From NCBI GenBank assembly GCA_029641185.1, contig JAPWGK010000018.1, positions 682,001 to 746,000 of the forward strand: DNA of 64,000 nt. The letters run 5' to 3'. A program made the translations under genes and the position numbers. Below are positions 12,301 to 23,797 of this stretch, in pieces. Within the stretch, counting starts at the first letter, position 1. Each line of letters starts with the position of its first letter. The notes beneath the pieces were generated by a model that did not search any database, was not told where the DNA came from, and saw only the letters and a list, made by a program, of their open reading frames with translations. This stretch comes from Pseudofabraea citricarpa (taxonomy: Eukaryota > Ascomycota > Leotiomycetes > Helotiales > Dermateaceae).

Positions 12301-12937
12301 GTGGTGGGGTCGGCACGCGAGCAGCAACGATGCTCAATTCTCTCTCGAAAATTTCTTGATCGTTTCGCGATTTGATCTCCTTCTCAATGGCAGCATCGAT
12401 TTGAGCCAAGGCCGCCGCCTCGGCAGCCACATATTGCGCTACATCGTTCTCGGGTTGAGATTTGAGGTCGTCTAAAGCACTTGTACTGTATGATCTCTCG
12501 ACAGCCTTGGGCGCAGCCTCGTCCAGCACATTCTCCGCCTGGGCCTTGCCCTCTGTCTCCACGAAGATCGAGGATGGCTTCCATTCAATCCGCTCTGGGA
12601 ACTTGAACTGCTTCCATTCCTTCTCGGGTTCCCCTGCGGGATGCTGCTTATTCCAGGCGTCAAAGTATGCATCTAGCCCACCCTCACTCTTCTCGAGCCG
12701 CTCTTGCACCACAATGCTCGAGGAGCTTGCGCTGGTGTGGAAAGCATTTTGGAAGTGGTAGCTGGGGTAGTGTCCTGCCTTGCTTGCGCGACGCTGGAGG
12801 CCGAATGGTGGTCGGTTGTTCGAGGCGTAGACTTGGGGGTGTGTTGCAGCTACAACGGATTGGGCGTAACCGTGAGTAAATGTTTTGGTGAACCCTTGGC
12901 GTGCAAGATTCGAGTAGAGGTTGGAGTAGATTGGCAT
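9383..12937 (-). CDS. Mitochondrial pentatricopeptide repeat protein, cya-5-like
   Basis: Single-exon, 1184 residues. The N-terminus is basic and hydroxylated without acids and contains FHTSASSSS, a classic fungal mitochondrial presequence end. The rest is mostly helical repeats with PPR hallmarks, for example IKPTAAAYNALLDA, LPNTATYNTLINLL, VVPLATTFTPLITGF, VEPSSFLYNALIGKL, IRPTSVTYGTIVNAL and IQPTNHTYKLLVDTH. PPR proteins bind organelle RNA. The length, presequence and repeat layout match the filamentous-fungal family that includes Neurospora cya-5, needed for COX1 expression. Orthology is inference and would need a search. It is divergently arranged with the mevalonate kinase gene, about 1.4 kb apart. 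Confidence 0.85.
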   Translation of the reverse strand: MPIYSNLYSNLARQGFTKTFTHGYAQSVVAATHPQVYASNNRPPFGLQRRASKAGHYPSYHFQNAFHTSASSSSIVVQERLEKSEGGLDAYFDAWNKQHPAGEPEKEWKQFKFPERIEWKPSSIFVETEGKAQAENVLDEAAPKAVERSYSTSALDDLKSQPENDVAQYVAAEAAALAQIDAAIEKEIKSRNDQEIFERELSIVAARVPTPPLASQSPAPSTASGFERSPTSVATSVLTETEIQSQNYADHLSELSSSGQYDKIPTLFEGMRIAGIKPTAAAYNALLDARINLPGDRIQIALTASDIYLDMVRSKVLPNTATYNTLINLLASHSLDVAGLKRRLEEKRTRFGGMEEAGKFMFASNEFEFEILSEADRLDLAIRMFDASIVVRTDRSYPAETYHQLITACAEAGRVPDMVRVYEHMEKSNVVPLATTFTPLITGFTAVGDLSSAVECYNEYKQLAVADNNGTLTLTNRQDAQIYGAVVKAYVTSDKLEGAMQFYHKIMDAYGANAASIRDCVVYEGFVEGLVARGHLSEALGWADGIQGTFKASAMSKIATVAADNGDKFIASAAFAHVPANFEGPAMAMLALSVRDADVVGAQKYWQILSGPEMTASSSFVEPAAMYAVAMIGSGRALEGLTEADQMFARIRSSVGESNKQVGMEIDEAADFISQYMSDRGIANPRLASPEAFVYQQSFTPTPYSATPAYEDTFDPYAASTDFKGSTLIADELERGSNSRAKTSRLNDALGRFKNMRRAGRHPRYITYAKLISAAAREERSVLVNDILGMAKSDIPLLVQYPVVRYGWVSILDAMVGASLTLGNRGMAAQYHQELNDMGAAPTANTFGLYITTLKESTKTFDEASEAVKIFHRAKSEGVEPSSFLYNALIGKLGKARRIDDCLFYFAEMRALGIRPTSVTYGTIVNALCRVSDEKFAEELFEEMESMPNYKARPAPYNSLMQFFLTTKRDKAKVLAYYERMQSKGIQPTNHTYKLLVDTHATLEPVNMPAAEAVLDVIRSTGQKPEAVHYSSLIHAKGCVLHDMEGARTVFDSVMADSSIRPQACLYQALFESMVANHRVAETEPILRDMSSRRVEMTPYIANTLIHGWANEKNISKSKSIFASVGREKREPSTYEAMTRAYLAVEDRLSAKATVQEMLSRGYPSAVSNKILELLGGGNPEVAL

Positions 12938-14331
12938 TTAGATGTGGTTTGACCTCTCAGGATAGGTAGAGAGGAGACTGAAAGAGGAGTCAGCGCGGTT
13001 CGTGCGGACGATGCGGACGATACCCAAGATATCAGGGGGTTCACTTACTAGAATCTCAAAGAAGTGATAGTTGCAGGTTCATTTGACAGCGATGCCGTCA
13101 AAGAACGCGCTGAATTGAGTGGGGTGGGAATTCCGGAAGGTTGAAGACTGTTGACTCAGAGGAGGTCAACACAGATTTCTGGTGTCTCTCCGGAGACTTG
13201 GTGACTGGTTCACGCTTGAAGTGGCAATATTGCAGGTGAAGCTTTGAGGTGTCTTTCGGGTGTGCCTCGGTGGGGACAGGTGTATGATATTAGGTATGTC
13301 TGGCCTCGGGAGTAGGTGGCAGGTTCAATGACGAGTCGAGTCAAGTGTTGGTGACCTGCACATGCAAGTACAGGGCGCGCAGGTTCTGGGGATAGGATGG
13401 ATGTAATGCGCGGAGTCAGCTGGGAGGAGAGGGCGAAGATAGATCGGATGGGAGGAGGAGGGCTATTGAGAACAAATGGTGCAGAGAATGAAGGGGGTGA
13501 AAAGATTGGTGAAGAAGAGGTAGTGGCTTGTAGGTGCAGGTGTAGGTGTAGATGAGTAGTGAGGGCGTGAATAATGTTTGTTTTTGCGCGCACTGGGATT
13601 TGGCATTTGCTGGAATCCAAAAGAAGGGGGGGGAGTCATCGGGAGGGACCCAGCCATTCAGTTGGAAATCCACTCATTCACGAATCCACCCAGTCAGCAG
13701 CACCGGAAATACGATAATTTGCAGCCGGGAACACACGCGACAACCTCCCCGGCGGCCCCCTTTAGTGGTTCTACGCCCAGGTAGTGCAGTACAGCCCCCC
13801 CACCACCCTACACTCCCCCTACATCATCCCCCTAAGAGCCCTGTAATCCCCTCTAGTGCCCTGTAACTCCCTCTAGTGCCCTGTACGGACCTCCCATCAA
13901 CCCTGTAGATGTGTTGATGTCCACTGGGAAGAAAACTCTTGCTGACTGACTGTCTGTCTGGTAGCGAAAGGCCGATGGATCCGAGCGGCCGAGCGCACAA
14001 GGCTGGAGTCACTACTCCGTACCACTGTCACTGTCTAAAATCCCCCCAAATCCCGACGCTCGCAGTCCAAAGGCTTATCTGATCCTCCCACCAGCCGGCC
14101 GAAGATTGCACCGCTTACTCGTGAACACCGTAAAGTGAGGGGAATATCCTGCGCCCGGATTTAACCACGAATTGTCCATCATCATTATTGTTCTACACCT
14201 GTCTTGTCCTCGTCACGTCCACCGCAGCCTGATCGACAGGAACCCATTCGCTCGTCAGCCATCTCTGTGAAACGCTCTCCGGGAACTCTGCTGCTGCTGC
14301 TGCTGCTGCTCTGTCAATTGCCTCATCCAGC
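12938..14331. other. Divergent intergenic region between PPR and ERG8 genes
   Basis: Holds both promoters. A 20-bp unit (GCCCTGTAACTCCCTCTAGT) is repeated about 2.5 times at 13838-13887. A CTG trinucleotide run at about 14289-14311 lies in the ERG8 leader. No gene is supported. Confidence 0.5.
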
Positions 14332-15885
14332 ATGGCTACAGCTACAGCCATCTCAGCCCCAGGCAAGGTTTTCCTGGCAGGTGGCTATCTAGTCCTGGAT
14401 CGAGCATACACGGCCTTGGTCTTTGGGCTCAGTGCACGCATCCACGTCCTGGTGCAAGAGATTGATACCAGCTCCGGCGTCCAGCTCTCGGAGATAGTCG
14501 TGGAAAGTCCGCAGTTTCGAGAGGCAACGTGGAACTATGGATTCCACCTCGCCGGAGAACAAGGTGGGGTTGAAGTCACTCACTTGCAAGGGTACGATAC
14601 GGCTTTGTTCCTCATCTTGCATTGCATTAATTGCATTGCAGTTGTCTTCAGTAGTTGCTGACAGAATTGATATCCCCTGCAACCATGTCATGTGATTTCA
14701 AGATCAATGCCAGACGAGTGTCTAGTCTCGTGATCACCATCTCCTTGCCTTTCTCCGCAATGTAAGCTAGAGATAAGCTTATACTGCAATAGATCCGCCC
14801 CAGCATCAAGAAACCCCTTTGTTGAGACGGCCTTGGCCTATGCTCTGACTTACATTTCGTCCGTCTCTGCCAAACTCATCACCCCGGCCAAGGTGACTAT
14901 TCTAGCAGACAATGATTACTACTCGCAGTCAGCCTCATCTACGGCTCCCGCCAAGTCAACCACCTCCAAGAGCTTTAGCGACTTCGGTGTACGACTGGCC
15001 GATGCGCACAAGACGGGTCTCGGGTCCTCAGCTGCGTTGGTGACGGCGTTCACGGGAGCCATCCTCAGCTACTACCTGCCCAAGTCGCAATTCTCGCTCG
15101 AGTCGCCCGAGGGTCGTAGTCGATTGCACAACATTGCCCAGGCCGCTCACTGTGCAGCCCAAGGGAAGGTTGGTTCAGGCTTTGATGTCGCAGCGGCAGT
15201 CTATGGGTCATGTGTGTACAGAAGATTCTCACCGTCGGTCCTCTCGAGCAGTGGTGAGCCGGGTTCGGCCGGCTTCTCCTTGCGGGTCAACCAGCTGGTC
15301 GAGAACACCTTCAGTGATCCAGCTCGGAAGTGGGATTACGAGATCGATCCCGACAAGGCCACGATTCCAGAGGGGATGGCGCTGATCATGTGCGATGTCG
15401 ACTGCGGATCACAGACGGTAAGCATGGTGAAGAAGGTTCAAGCATGGCAGAAGCAAGACCCAGCAGGTTCTCGAGCTCTCTCGGATGAGTTGCATAAGCG
15501 AAATAAGGCTCTGGCAGCGATCTTGGAGTCCGGAAACTTGACGGGAGCTACCGACGCCTTTGCCGCAATTCGAGAGAAGATCAGGGAGATGGGCGAGCGT
15601 TCAGATGTTCCCATCGAGCCTCCGGAGCAGACGGCTCTCTTGGATGCTGTGACAAAGGAGGTCGAGGGTGTTTTAGGCGGTGTTGTACCTGGTGCCGGAG
15701 GATATGACGCCATTGTTCTATTGGTGAAGAAGAACGAAGAGACGTTGACGGCAGTGAAGGGCTTCTTAGCAGGTTGGAGCCAGAAGACGAAGAGCAATGT
15801 GAAGCTGCTAGATACCACGGGCGAGATGGAGGGGGCGAGGGTTGAAGATGGCGGAAGCTATGGGAAGTGGATTGAGAAGGAATAA
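14332..15885 (+). CDS. ERG8: Phosphomevalonate kinase
   Basis: Two exons, 14332-14591 and 14793-15885, giving 450 residues, essentially the length of yeast Erg8 (451). The 201-nt intron starts GTACGA and ends ATAG; the join restores LQGSAPASRNPFVET. It is a GHMP kinase: the N-terminal SAPGKVFLAGGYLVLD is the family opening, and the ATP-binding glycine loop is TGLGSSAALVTA. GSGFDVAAAVYGS and the C-terminal VPGAGGYDAIVLL glycine loop complete the fold. It phosphorylates mevalonate-5-phosphate to the diphosphate in the mevalonate pathway that feeds ergosterol and isoprenoids. Confidence 0.94.
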
Positions 15886-16657
15886 AAACCAGTCTTGGAC
15901 ATGGACGAGAAACCTATGTCACTAAAATAAAAAGGAAACATGATCGCAGAACACGTATATTTCCAAAGAAGCGAGACAGGAGGATCGTGAACCAAAGTCC
16001 AGTCGAGTAGAAGCTCTGCCACCATCCCGTGCTCGCTTAAGCCGTAGCGAGGGCATACCATCCATCAGCTGGTTAGGTTAGGTACCTAGGTAGGTAGGTA
16101 GGTACCTTAGTATTCTGGTTAGAGCTAATCAATCGTCAATCCACAGGTGAATACCTGACTGTACGAGCTAGACTAGAGTTCTATCATAATCAGAAATCAC
16201 CATCTCCTCACCCGAGTGTTGAGCGAGGAAGGGCTGTAACCGAGCAAACATACACCTCTTATCCTCCCGACAAGCAAGACAAGAAGATAAGTTACGCGAC
16301 GACCCTCTACCCTTCAACACCAGTCAACAACCCCAGAAGCGCATCGAGGGTACAACCTCAACTAACAACCTCCCTCCTACTCCATCCCCTCTCTCTACCC
16401 CTCTCTCTACCCAGCTCTCCTCTGCCTCACATCTCCTCACCCAAGCGTTGAGCGAGGAAGGGCTGTAACCGAGCAAACACAGCTCTTGTCCTCCCGACAA
16501 GCAAGAAGATAAGTTACGCGACGATCCTCCACCCTCCATCCTTCAACACCAGTCAACAACCCCAGAAGCGCATCAAGGACACTACCTCAACTGACAGCCT
16601 CCCTCCTACTCCATCCCCTCACATCTCCTCCACCAACACCTCTCCTCCTCCACCAAA
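15886..16657. other. Intergenic and leader with duplicated segment
   Basis: GGTAGGTA microsatellite near 16075-16105, then the duplicated leader described separately, leading into the next gene. Confidence 0.5.
16201..16619. repeat. Direct duplication of about 190 bp in a 5' leader
   Basis: Segments 16201-16390 and 16430-16619 are clearly homologous. Both start CATCTCCTCACCC, share GAGCGAGGAAGGGCTGTAAC, AGATAAGTTACGCGACGA and CACCAGTCAACAACCCC, and end TCCTACTCCATCCCCT. They differ by scattered substitutions and small indels. The second copy ends about 40 bp before the ATG at 16658. Confidence 0.85.
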
Positions 16658-19488
16658 ATGGCGCCCAAAAAACAGAAACCCCCCCCTCGACCCACGAATC
16701 CCACAACACCAAAACAAGCAGCAAAAACCGGCTCGAAGCGCAGAAAGTCAACAGCCTCGTCGTCTTCATTATCTTCAGTAGCCAGTACGCCCGCAGCGAA
16801 GAGAGCCAGGCGAGAGAGTACCGGTTCCGTAACGCCTTCGCCTGCGCCTGGCACGAAGATAGGGAGGCGAGTAAGTGGGAATTCTGTATCGGCATCTACA
16901 TCTACGCCTACACCTGCTCGGGATGACCAGACTTCTGTTACTACTTCTACATTCACTGCTATGAGCACACGTAGGACGAGACGTGGTAGTGGGTCTGCTT
17001 CTCTACCGGTGGTTGCTGCGCAGATGGAGAATACGCAGGCACGGGGACGGAGACGGAGACGGTCTTCGTCGGATGCGAATGCGAAGAAATCTACGTCGCG
17101 TGGTGTGGCTGTGGTTGTGAGCGTAGGTGTGTCTACTTCAACACACGCACCGGCACCGGCACCTGCTGCTCTGGCTACTGAGCAAGAGAACACGCCCAAA
17201 TCGACATCTCTCGCTTCCAAGCGAACTAGGTCGGGCAGTGCGAGTGCGTCTACTTCAACAGCTGCTTCTCTAACTAGTGAGGAAGAGGACACGCCCAAAC
17301 CGACATCTCCCGCTACTAAGCGAGCTAGGAGAGTGAGCTTTACAGCATCTTCATCTACGCTTGCTGCTGGGGATGCGGCCGAGATAGGCAGCGAAGAGGA
17401 AACGCAAGGTCCGGTAACTAGATCGACTGTTCCCGCTAAGAAGAGACGATCCAGCGTTGCTACGTCTACGTCTATGTCTACGCCTGCGGATGAGGGACAG
17501 GAAGGACAGGAAGGACAGGAAGTACACTCTACATCTACTGTGGGAGCTGGACAGGGTCAAGATAACGATCATGTTACTTCTGCTTCTACTCCTTTAACGG
17601 TCTCTCAATCTCCTAAGCAGGTTCGAAGAGGGAGTTTGTCTAAGATGAGAGCTGCTACGGTTGAAGATGCAGCTGAAGATGAGGAAATGCATGGAGACGA
17701 GCAAGTTACTTCTAGAGCTACTCCTATACCAGCACCTCAAACCGGTGGAAAGCAAAGCCAAGAGCCTGAGACTTCCAAATTGAAACCCACAGTCGAAGAC
17801 GCAGACGAAGATATGCAAGGCAACAAGCCAGCCATTCCTACATCTGAATCCGCATCCGAATCAACTCCTCCACCAGCTCCCCAACCAGCAAAAGCAACAC
17901 CAACCTCTCGTTTCTCGACTCCAAGCCAAGAACACGACACCTCCACGCCCAAAGCCACAGCTCAAGACTCAGACGAGGACATGTACGAGAACGATCTTCA
18001 AGCCACGCCCACGCCCACGCCCGCTCGCCGACGGACAACGCAGAGCAAGATGCCCAGCACGTCTGGGTTCAGAAGAGCCGAGTCGGCAATCCGCGATGGC
18101 TATGAAGACCTCCGCACCACGGTGGCACAGGCGCAGGCGCAGAGCAAAGCTGCGCGGCTCCGGCGGGAGCTGGATGGTGGACAGGGAGGGAGACGTTCGG
18201 AACCTGGTTTGTTCTCTTTTTCTTTTCTCTCTCTTGTCTCTTTTTGGTCTTTTTGTGTCATGGTACGTATGCTAATACTGGATGGAAAAAATCAGATGAT
18301 CTCGCCAACCACTTCGCGCGCGCAGACTTGTCTGCCAGCACCGGCACGTCGCAGGCTGGAGTGGGAGTTGGAGGGGACGAACAGCGACCTCAACCGAGGA
18401 AGACTGCTAAGGAGGTCAGACGTGCGCAGGATGAGTTGAGACGAGAGAGGATGCGTGCTGAAGCTCAAGGTATGTTTTTTCTTCTTCTTTTTTCTTCTTT
18501 TTTTTCTTCTCCTCTCTTTTTCCCCTTTCCTTCGTCGCTTCGCTCTCTTCCTCTCCCCATCATGTCATCACACGACAAAAGAGACTCTAAGCTAACCCAA
18601 CAACCCTGGCATCAACAGAGCGACGCGCGAAATCAAATGGAGCGAACACGCCGCGCATCAAGGGGGAGGAGAGGGTCTATAACCCGGTCGAGCAGGGGAT
18701 TCTTGATGGTTCGTACGTTCCCACTTACTCTTACCTGGACTTTTCTTTTCTTCTTCCCTCTCTACGCACCGGCTCTATCTAACCTCTGCCCCCAAAAATC
18801 AACAGCCACAGGAACGAATACCGTACGCGAGCTGGCAGCCATGATCCAAGCGAACATGGACCGGCGGAGCAGCGAAGTCCACCAGGAGAAGATGCAGATG
18901 CAGAAGCAGAAGCACAAGCAGGAAGCGGAAGAGGAAGAGGAAGCGCGGAGGAAGAGAGAGCGGGAAGAGAGCGGGATGGGTAAGTGATTCCGATGAGAAG
19001 TTCACGTATTATGGAAAAGAAAGGACAGGGCTGATTGATGATTTCTCTCTGTCGCTACAGATCTGGATCTAGATCAGGACCAAAACCAGAACCACAACCC
19101 TTCCCTATCCCACACCCACGCATAAAACCAGAACGCAAAGACGAACAACCCTTCCCACCACCACCACCACCAAACGCCGCCTCAGCCTACGACCGAGTGT
19201 ACGAATCCAACTGGCACTTCCTATCCCGGGAGGTGACCGAACTATGCTACTGGTATTCTCCCCCCCTTTTTTTCTTCTTCGGTTCCTCTCTTTCATTCCG
19301 CATAATTTAGTGGACTCGCTAACCCCTAAAAAAACAGTCAGAGATATCTCATGCCCCACGCGACGGAGCCGGGCACTTGTAACGATACCGTCATGACCAG
19401 ACTCGAGGGCCGCTCCGCGGAGGACTACAGATCCCAGCAGGCGTGGCGCGTGTGGGAGGCCATGTATCCGTTTCTTGCCGAGGAGTGA
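16658..19488 (+). CDS. Lineage-restricted low-complexity protein, six exons
   Basis: Exons 16658-18206, 18296-18469, 18619-18712, 18806-18979, 19061-19252 and 19338-19488 splice in frame to 777 residues. The N-terminal 500 residues are Ser/Thr/Pro/Lys-rich, with repeated basic clusters (TPAAKRARRES, PTSPATKRARRVS, VPAKKRRSS) that look like nuclear localisation signals. The C-terminal 70 residues are more ordered and likely the conserved part: YDRVYESNWHFLSREVTELC, then LMPHATEPGTCNDTVM and QQAWRVWEAMYPFL. No known domain was recognised. Exon 4 is open in two frames: a weak GTTCGT donor at 18709 with an acceptor at 19078 gives an alternative charged-helix version. Function unknown; probably nuclear. 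Confidence 0.65.
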
Positions 19489-21038
19489 GCATGGTCATGA
19501 TGATTATGATGATGACGGTACGGATGTGGAGGATGATGTGTTGTGGGTCGTGTGTTGAGATACGACGAGGGGATGTGTAATTTGTACTATGTTTTTTCTC
19601 CTTCTTCTTTTTTCAAGTTAGGTGGCACTTGCTGGCTTGTTATGTTTGTTCTGGTTGAATTCGTGGTTGGATTTATGGGGGCTTTGTTGGAATGGATGGA
19701 GAGCGAGAGCGTGGAGTTGTTTGTTGATGTGAGAGATTGTTGTATATTGGATGTTGGAGTACGGATGGAGTACCATGTTAGAAAAAAACACTCTCTTTCT
19801 TCTCGTACATTTTCTGCTGTTTGGAAAGGATTCAAAGTTGTATGGTTCACGTATGAAGATTAGCTACTCAACCGTGCAAAAACCGAGGTGGGATAATCAA
19901 CAGCTAGCTCGCTTAACTTTGCAAATGCGGCGAAAGAGCTCGGGAGAAAATTCAACACTGTTAGAACCTAAAGAATCGTATATGTCTTTCGTCTTTTTTA
20001 TTTCCTTCTAAACATACCCTGCTACGGAACCCCTTCGACTGTCGATTAGGAGATATCTTGTCATGTAACCAACCTACCTCCTTCAAACCCGGGTCAACCT
20101 CGAATAATCCCTACCAAAAAGAAGAGAACAGAAAACATCACCAATCACCTAGCACCTCGCAAGACCAACCTACCCAAGATTATAGCGGCGTAGATCAAAG
20201 AAAGATAACTCTCTCTCTCTCCCTCTCGGATATAACATCAACAACCTCACACATACGCGCGATCACAAAAACAGCCCCTCGGGGAGGCAGGCAGGAAGGA
20301 GGCAAGATGAAAAAGAGCACGTGTTGGGACGTTCAGACCAGTCAAGGTTTTGAATTAGAAATTAAAAGAATAAAAAAACCACCCAGCATCCGCGCCGTAT
20401 CGCCAGAAGAAATAATAGTTAATTAATACATCTCTATCGTCGTTGTCTGAACAAGAAAGAAAGAAAAGAAGAAAAGAGAAAAAAAGGCGCTTCGGATCTA
20501 TCCTCCCTGTCGCTCGCCGAGTATCTTTTCCGGTGCAGATGCTAGCTTTTCTTTTCCTCGCTCTCGCTCCTCTCGCTCCTCCTCGGGGTATTTGGGCGTG
20601 AGGGGTGAGGAGGATTGGGGAGCAAACGAGAATAAGAATAAGGATAATGAAAAAAAAAGAGGGCTGAGAGGTGGGAGGATCTGATGGCCCGTCGTCTCCC
20701 TTTGCTGGATCCTGTTTCGTCTCGTGACTCTCGGTGGCTCTTTGCTGATCGATATTGGTGTGGTGTGGTACATGGTAAGTAACGACTGAAGAAGGACCTC
20801 TTCCCTCAAGCCACCCCTTCAAGAGTCATCCTACGCCAACAGCAAAGACCACACATGGATCCAACAAAGTCTCCTCTATCGCCTCCCCTTCTGCTGCCTT
20901 GCTCCGCGAAAATAGACGAGGGCGAAAAGAAGAAGAGGCGCCGAACAGAAAAAACCCCCGAAGCCCAATCCATCCCAATAACTCCACCCCTCCCGTACAC
21001 AAGGGCCCATGCAGGTAAAGAAAAAGAAAAAGGAAGAG
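19489..21038. other. Intergenic, purine/pyrimidine-rich
   Basis: About 1.5 kb. Open frames here are built from CT-rich or AG-rich tracts and have no splice-supported continuation. CTCTCTCT tract near 20211-20227. No gene supported. Confidence 0.4.
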
Positions 21039-21612
21039 CTAATGGAAATGGGTCCTCGAGACCTTCCGGGCATGCTCGACGACCCTCTTGCGGATACTGC
21101 TGTGCGAGCCGGCCCTGGAGTGGCAGAGCGGGTACTGGCTATTCCGCCTCGAGGAGGGCGTCGAGGACGAGGGGGAGAAGGTGGTGAAGTCCATGTACTC
21201 TGCCTCCGAGGACGACGCCGACGACGACGACGCCATGGCCGTCGAGGCGATGGCTTTTTCTTTCATGAGCGAGATCCTGTACTACGATATTAGCCCCTGC
21301 CGCTCTCGTTTTCTTTTTCTCTTCCCCTCTTGTTGAGACTTCGTCCCGGGAGAGAAATGAGAAAATAAAAAAATAAAAAAACAAATACGTACTCGGACTC
21401 GGAGAAGCCTGGGATTGCGACGGAGGGACCGGCTTTGAAATCGAAGGGCGCGCTCTGTTTGGGTTGGTGTTAGTGACATTTCGGACAGAAACAAAAAATG
21501 ATCTTACAATCTCGAGAATCTTTCTCTTTGGAGGAGTGGGTTCGATGCCTAGGACTTGAAGGCACTTGTGGCCGGCGCAGGACATGTGATGGCGGAAGTT
21601 AAGACAAGACAT
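21039..21612 (-). CDS. Hypothetical small three-exon protein
   Basis: Exons (in transcript order) 21612-21508, 21454-21389 and 21281-21039, all joined in phase 0 with GTAAGA/AG and GTATTT/TAG introns, give 137 residues. The N-terminus, MSCLNFRHHMSCAGHKC, is Cys/His-rich and could bind a metal. It is followed by VLGIEPTPPKRKILEI, then APFDFKAGPSVAIPGFSESEY, then a Ser-rich region ending RKRVVEHARKV. No family recognised. Support comes from two clean introns and continuous frame across three exons. The CGACGAC-rich third exon is open in other frames too, so expression evidence would help. Confidence 0.55.
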
Positions 21613-23797
21613 AGCGAGCGGATTGAGTGATGGATGGGAGGATGCTTTTGTATTTATTTGAGAGAAGTCGTCGGTTTGTTTTGCTAAATTAAGGCGGAGA
21701 TATGTCCGGGGAGTAAATGAGAAGGAGGAGATTATCTAGATTAGGCGCGGGGTAGTAGGGCTGGTCTTATTTGTTTCGACTTGTGAGTGGCGTCGTGCTG
21801 GGCTTTCGACTTATATTTGAATGCGGAAAGTTAAGAGATGGATGAAAGGCAAATGGCAGAGAGGTGCAAGAAACGCTAACTCGGAACGGTGAGAGTGAGA
21901 GGTCGGTATCGACTTTTTGGGGGTGTATCTGGTGGAAAACAGGAATCGCTCAAGAGGAAGAGACAGACGAAACGAGATATAAGGCCCAGGCGGGAAAAGC
22001 AAAAGGGAAAAAAAAGGAGTGACTGGTTAAACTTTTGATTTTGAGATCTTCGGCGTGGCTATGAAGAGTCCCAAAACAAAAGAACCGGAGGCGGAGGGAG
22101 CCTCGTAATTAAGTAGGTGGTAGGTACAGAGAGGCAAGAAGGGCAGGCAAAATAAAGCAAAGAATGAAGAAGGCGATAAGAGCTTATTGAATGAGTAAGA
22201 ATAGATGAGGTGCAGGTTGCTAGGGAACGAGGGCCCAAAGCCAGCACCAAGACCGACCAAAGAGAAAAAGCACGACCAAAAGAAAAGAAGAGCCGGCCAA
22301 GACAGGAAATTACACAGAGTCAGTGTGACATTTCTGCCCCCCCGCGCCTCGGAGCCTCCATCTGGTGGTGATGACGATGTGCTCGTCTCATTCTTAGTGC
22401 CAGCCTCACACAAAAGCTGAGAGTAGAGCCAGCCCAGTCACCGAAAACAATACGCGATGACCGCACTCTCCTTACGCCGTCCGCAAAGTACGGTACAACA
22501 CGAGCCAGGTGAGGCGCGGTGGGGCCATACCCGTTGATAATTCTGCCTCCACCTCATTCCCTATATTGCAAACCCGACCTCTGGAATGCCGGACTATGCT
22601 TAGTTTGAGAGCCCGTTTCTGGGCGCAGCACTCGAAAAGAAGCGAGAGCGAGCGGCCGAGAGAGGATAGCGAGACTAAGGTCGGTACTCGAGGACTGTAC
22701 ATTAAAAAGAGGGCGAGAGGGTTGCGAATGGTGACGGGTGACGTTGTGAATGGGCCAGTGGAGGTTTGGCAGTGGGGGGGAAGCTTTGGACTTGGAATGT
22801 AAGGGAAGAGAAAAGGTACAAAGAGTCCTGCGAACAATTGATTCTTGATACACATCATGTGACACACAATCTCCTGGCTGCAGTAAGGCGCGTTGCACTC
22901 GAGGCACTGTCCGTCCACTTCCACTTGGACCTTGGATCACCAAAAGCCATCTGAACCACAAAAAAGGTACACCAAGCACAGGAGCTCGAGCTCGAGGGCA
23001 TGGCGTTTCAGGGGTCCAATCAATCACCACCTCCTTACATACTTCCCACGCTAAGCGAGCGGCCTCAATAATTGGTTTGGGCCTGTACTTTGTAGAAGAA
23101 ACAGGTTTGTGCCTCATTAATTATCTAATATTTTGATGTTCGCAGGATGTTCTAAACGAGGATTGTGCACTTCTATTCTGTATTTCCATCAAACTGTCCA
23201 CAGCCGAACGCCTGAGTCCTTCCAAAGAACAAGAGAAATTTATGCTCGCTCAGCTCCGAAGCGGCTGCTATATCCCCAATCTCGTCCTTGCGCCGCATAA
23301 CCCGGTACGGTACACAAGAATCCAAGATCACAAGCCATCGGCCGAGGGTAATTGTGCATCCAACGCCGGCACATAGAATTCTTCAAGAACTCGCATGCCC
23401 GCATACCCTGCCGGCAATGGGATGTCTCTGAAAACCAGGTTTCAAAACGCACAAAAGTCGTCCACATTCCTCCCACGTCTCCTCACCCCTCTTCATAGTT
23501 ACTATAGATACCACGTTCATCATACTCTCGGTACCAGAGGGAATGGCTACCGAAAGCATGTTGTAGCCCTATGAGGAAGGGGAGAAGGCAAATTGCGATG
23601 CTCTTTAGGCCTTCAGACGAGAGCACATGGTTGGAAAAGCACAAAGTAAACAAGAAACACCTTGGCTCCAAGGAGATAGTGACCGAAGAGCGACTCAAGA
23701 CCCAAGACTCGCGAGGTGAGGAACTAGTCTATTCATTTATCGCTAATAAATTGGTGGCAAAAATATGTGATACCCTATAATTACCAAAGCCCTTGCC
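21613..23797. other. Intergenic, one doubtful Cys-rich exon
   Basis: Mostly without convincing coding sequence. On the minus strand at about 22836-22933, an acceptor-preceded frame reads VQVEVDGQCLECNAPYC then SQEIVCHMMCIKNQ. It could be an exon of a small Cys-rich protein whose first exon is MRHKPVSSTKYRPKPIIEAA (ending near 23043, followed by a GTATGT donor). This is weak and is not annotated as a gene. Confidence 0.3.

Noticed and set aside
20058..20822. Frames on both strands of 103-155 codons
   Set aside because: Composed of CT/AG-rich low-complexity sequence without conserved blocks or splice structure.
22836..23117. Possible small Cys-rich gene on the minus strand
   Set aside because: The exon with CLECNAPYCSQ is suggestive, but no consistent start-to-stop model was found; kept only as a note in the intergenic entry.
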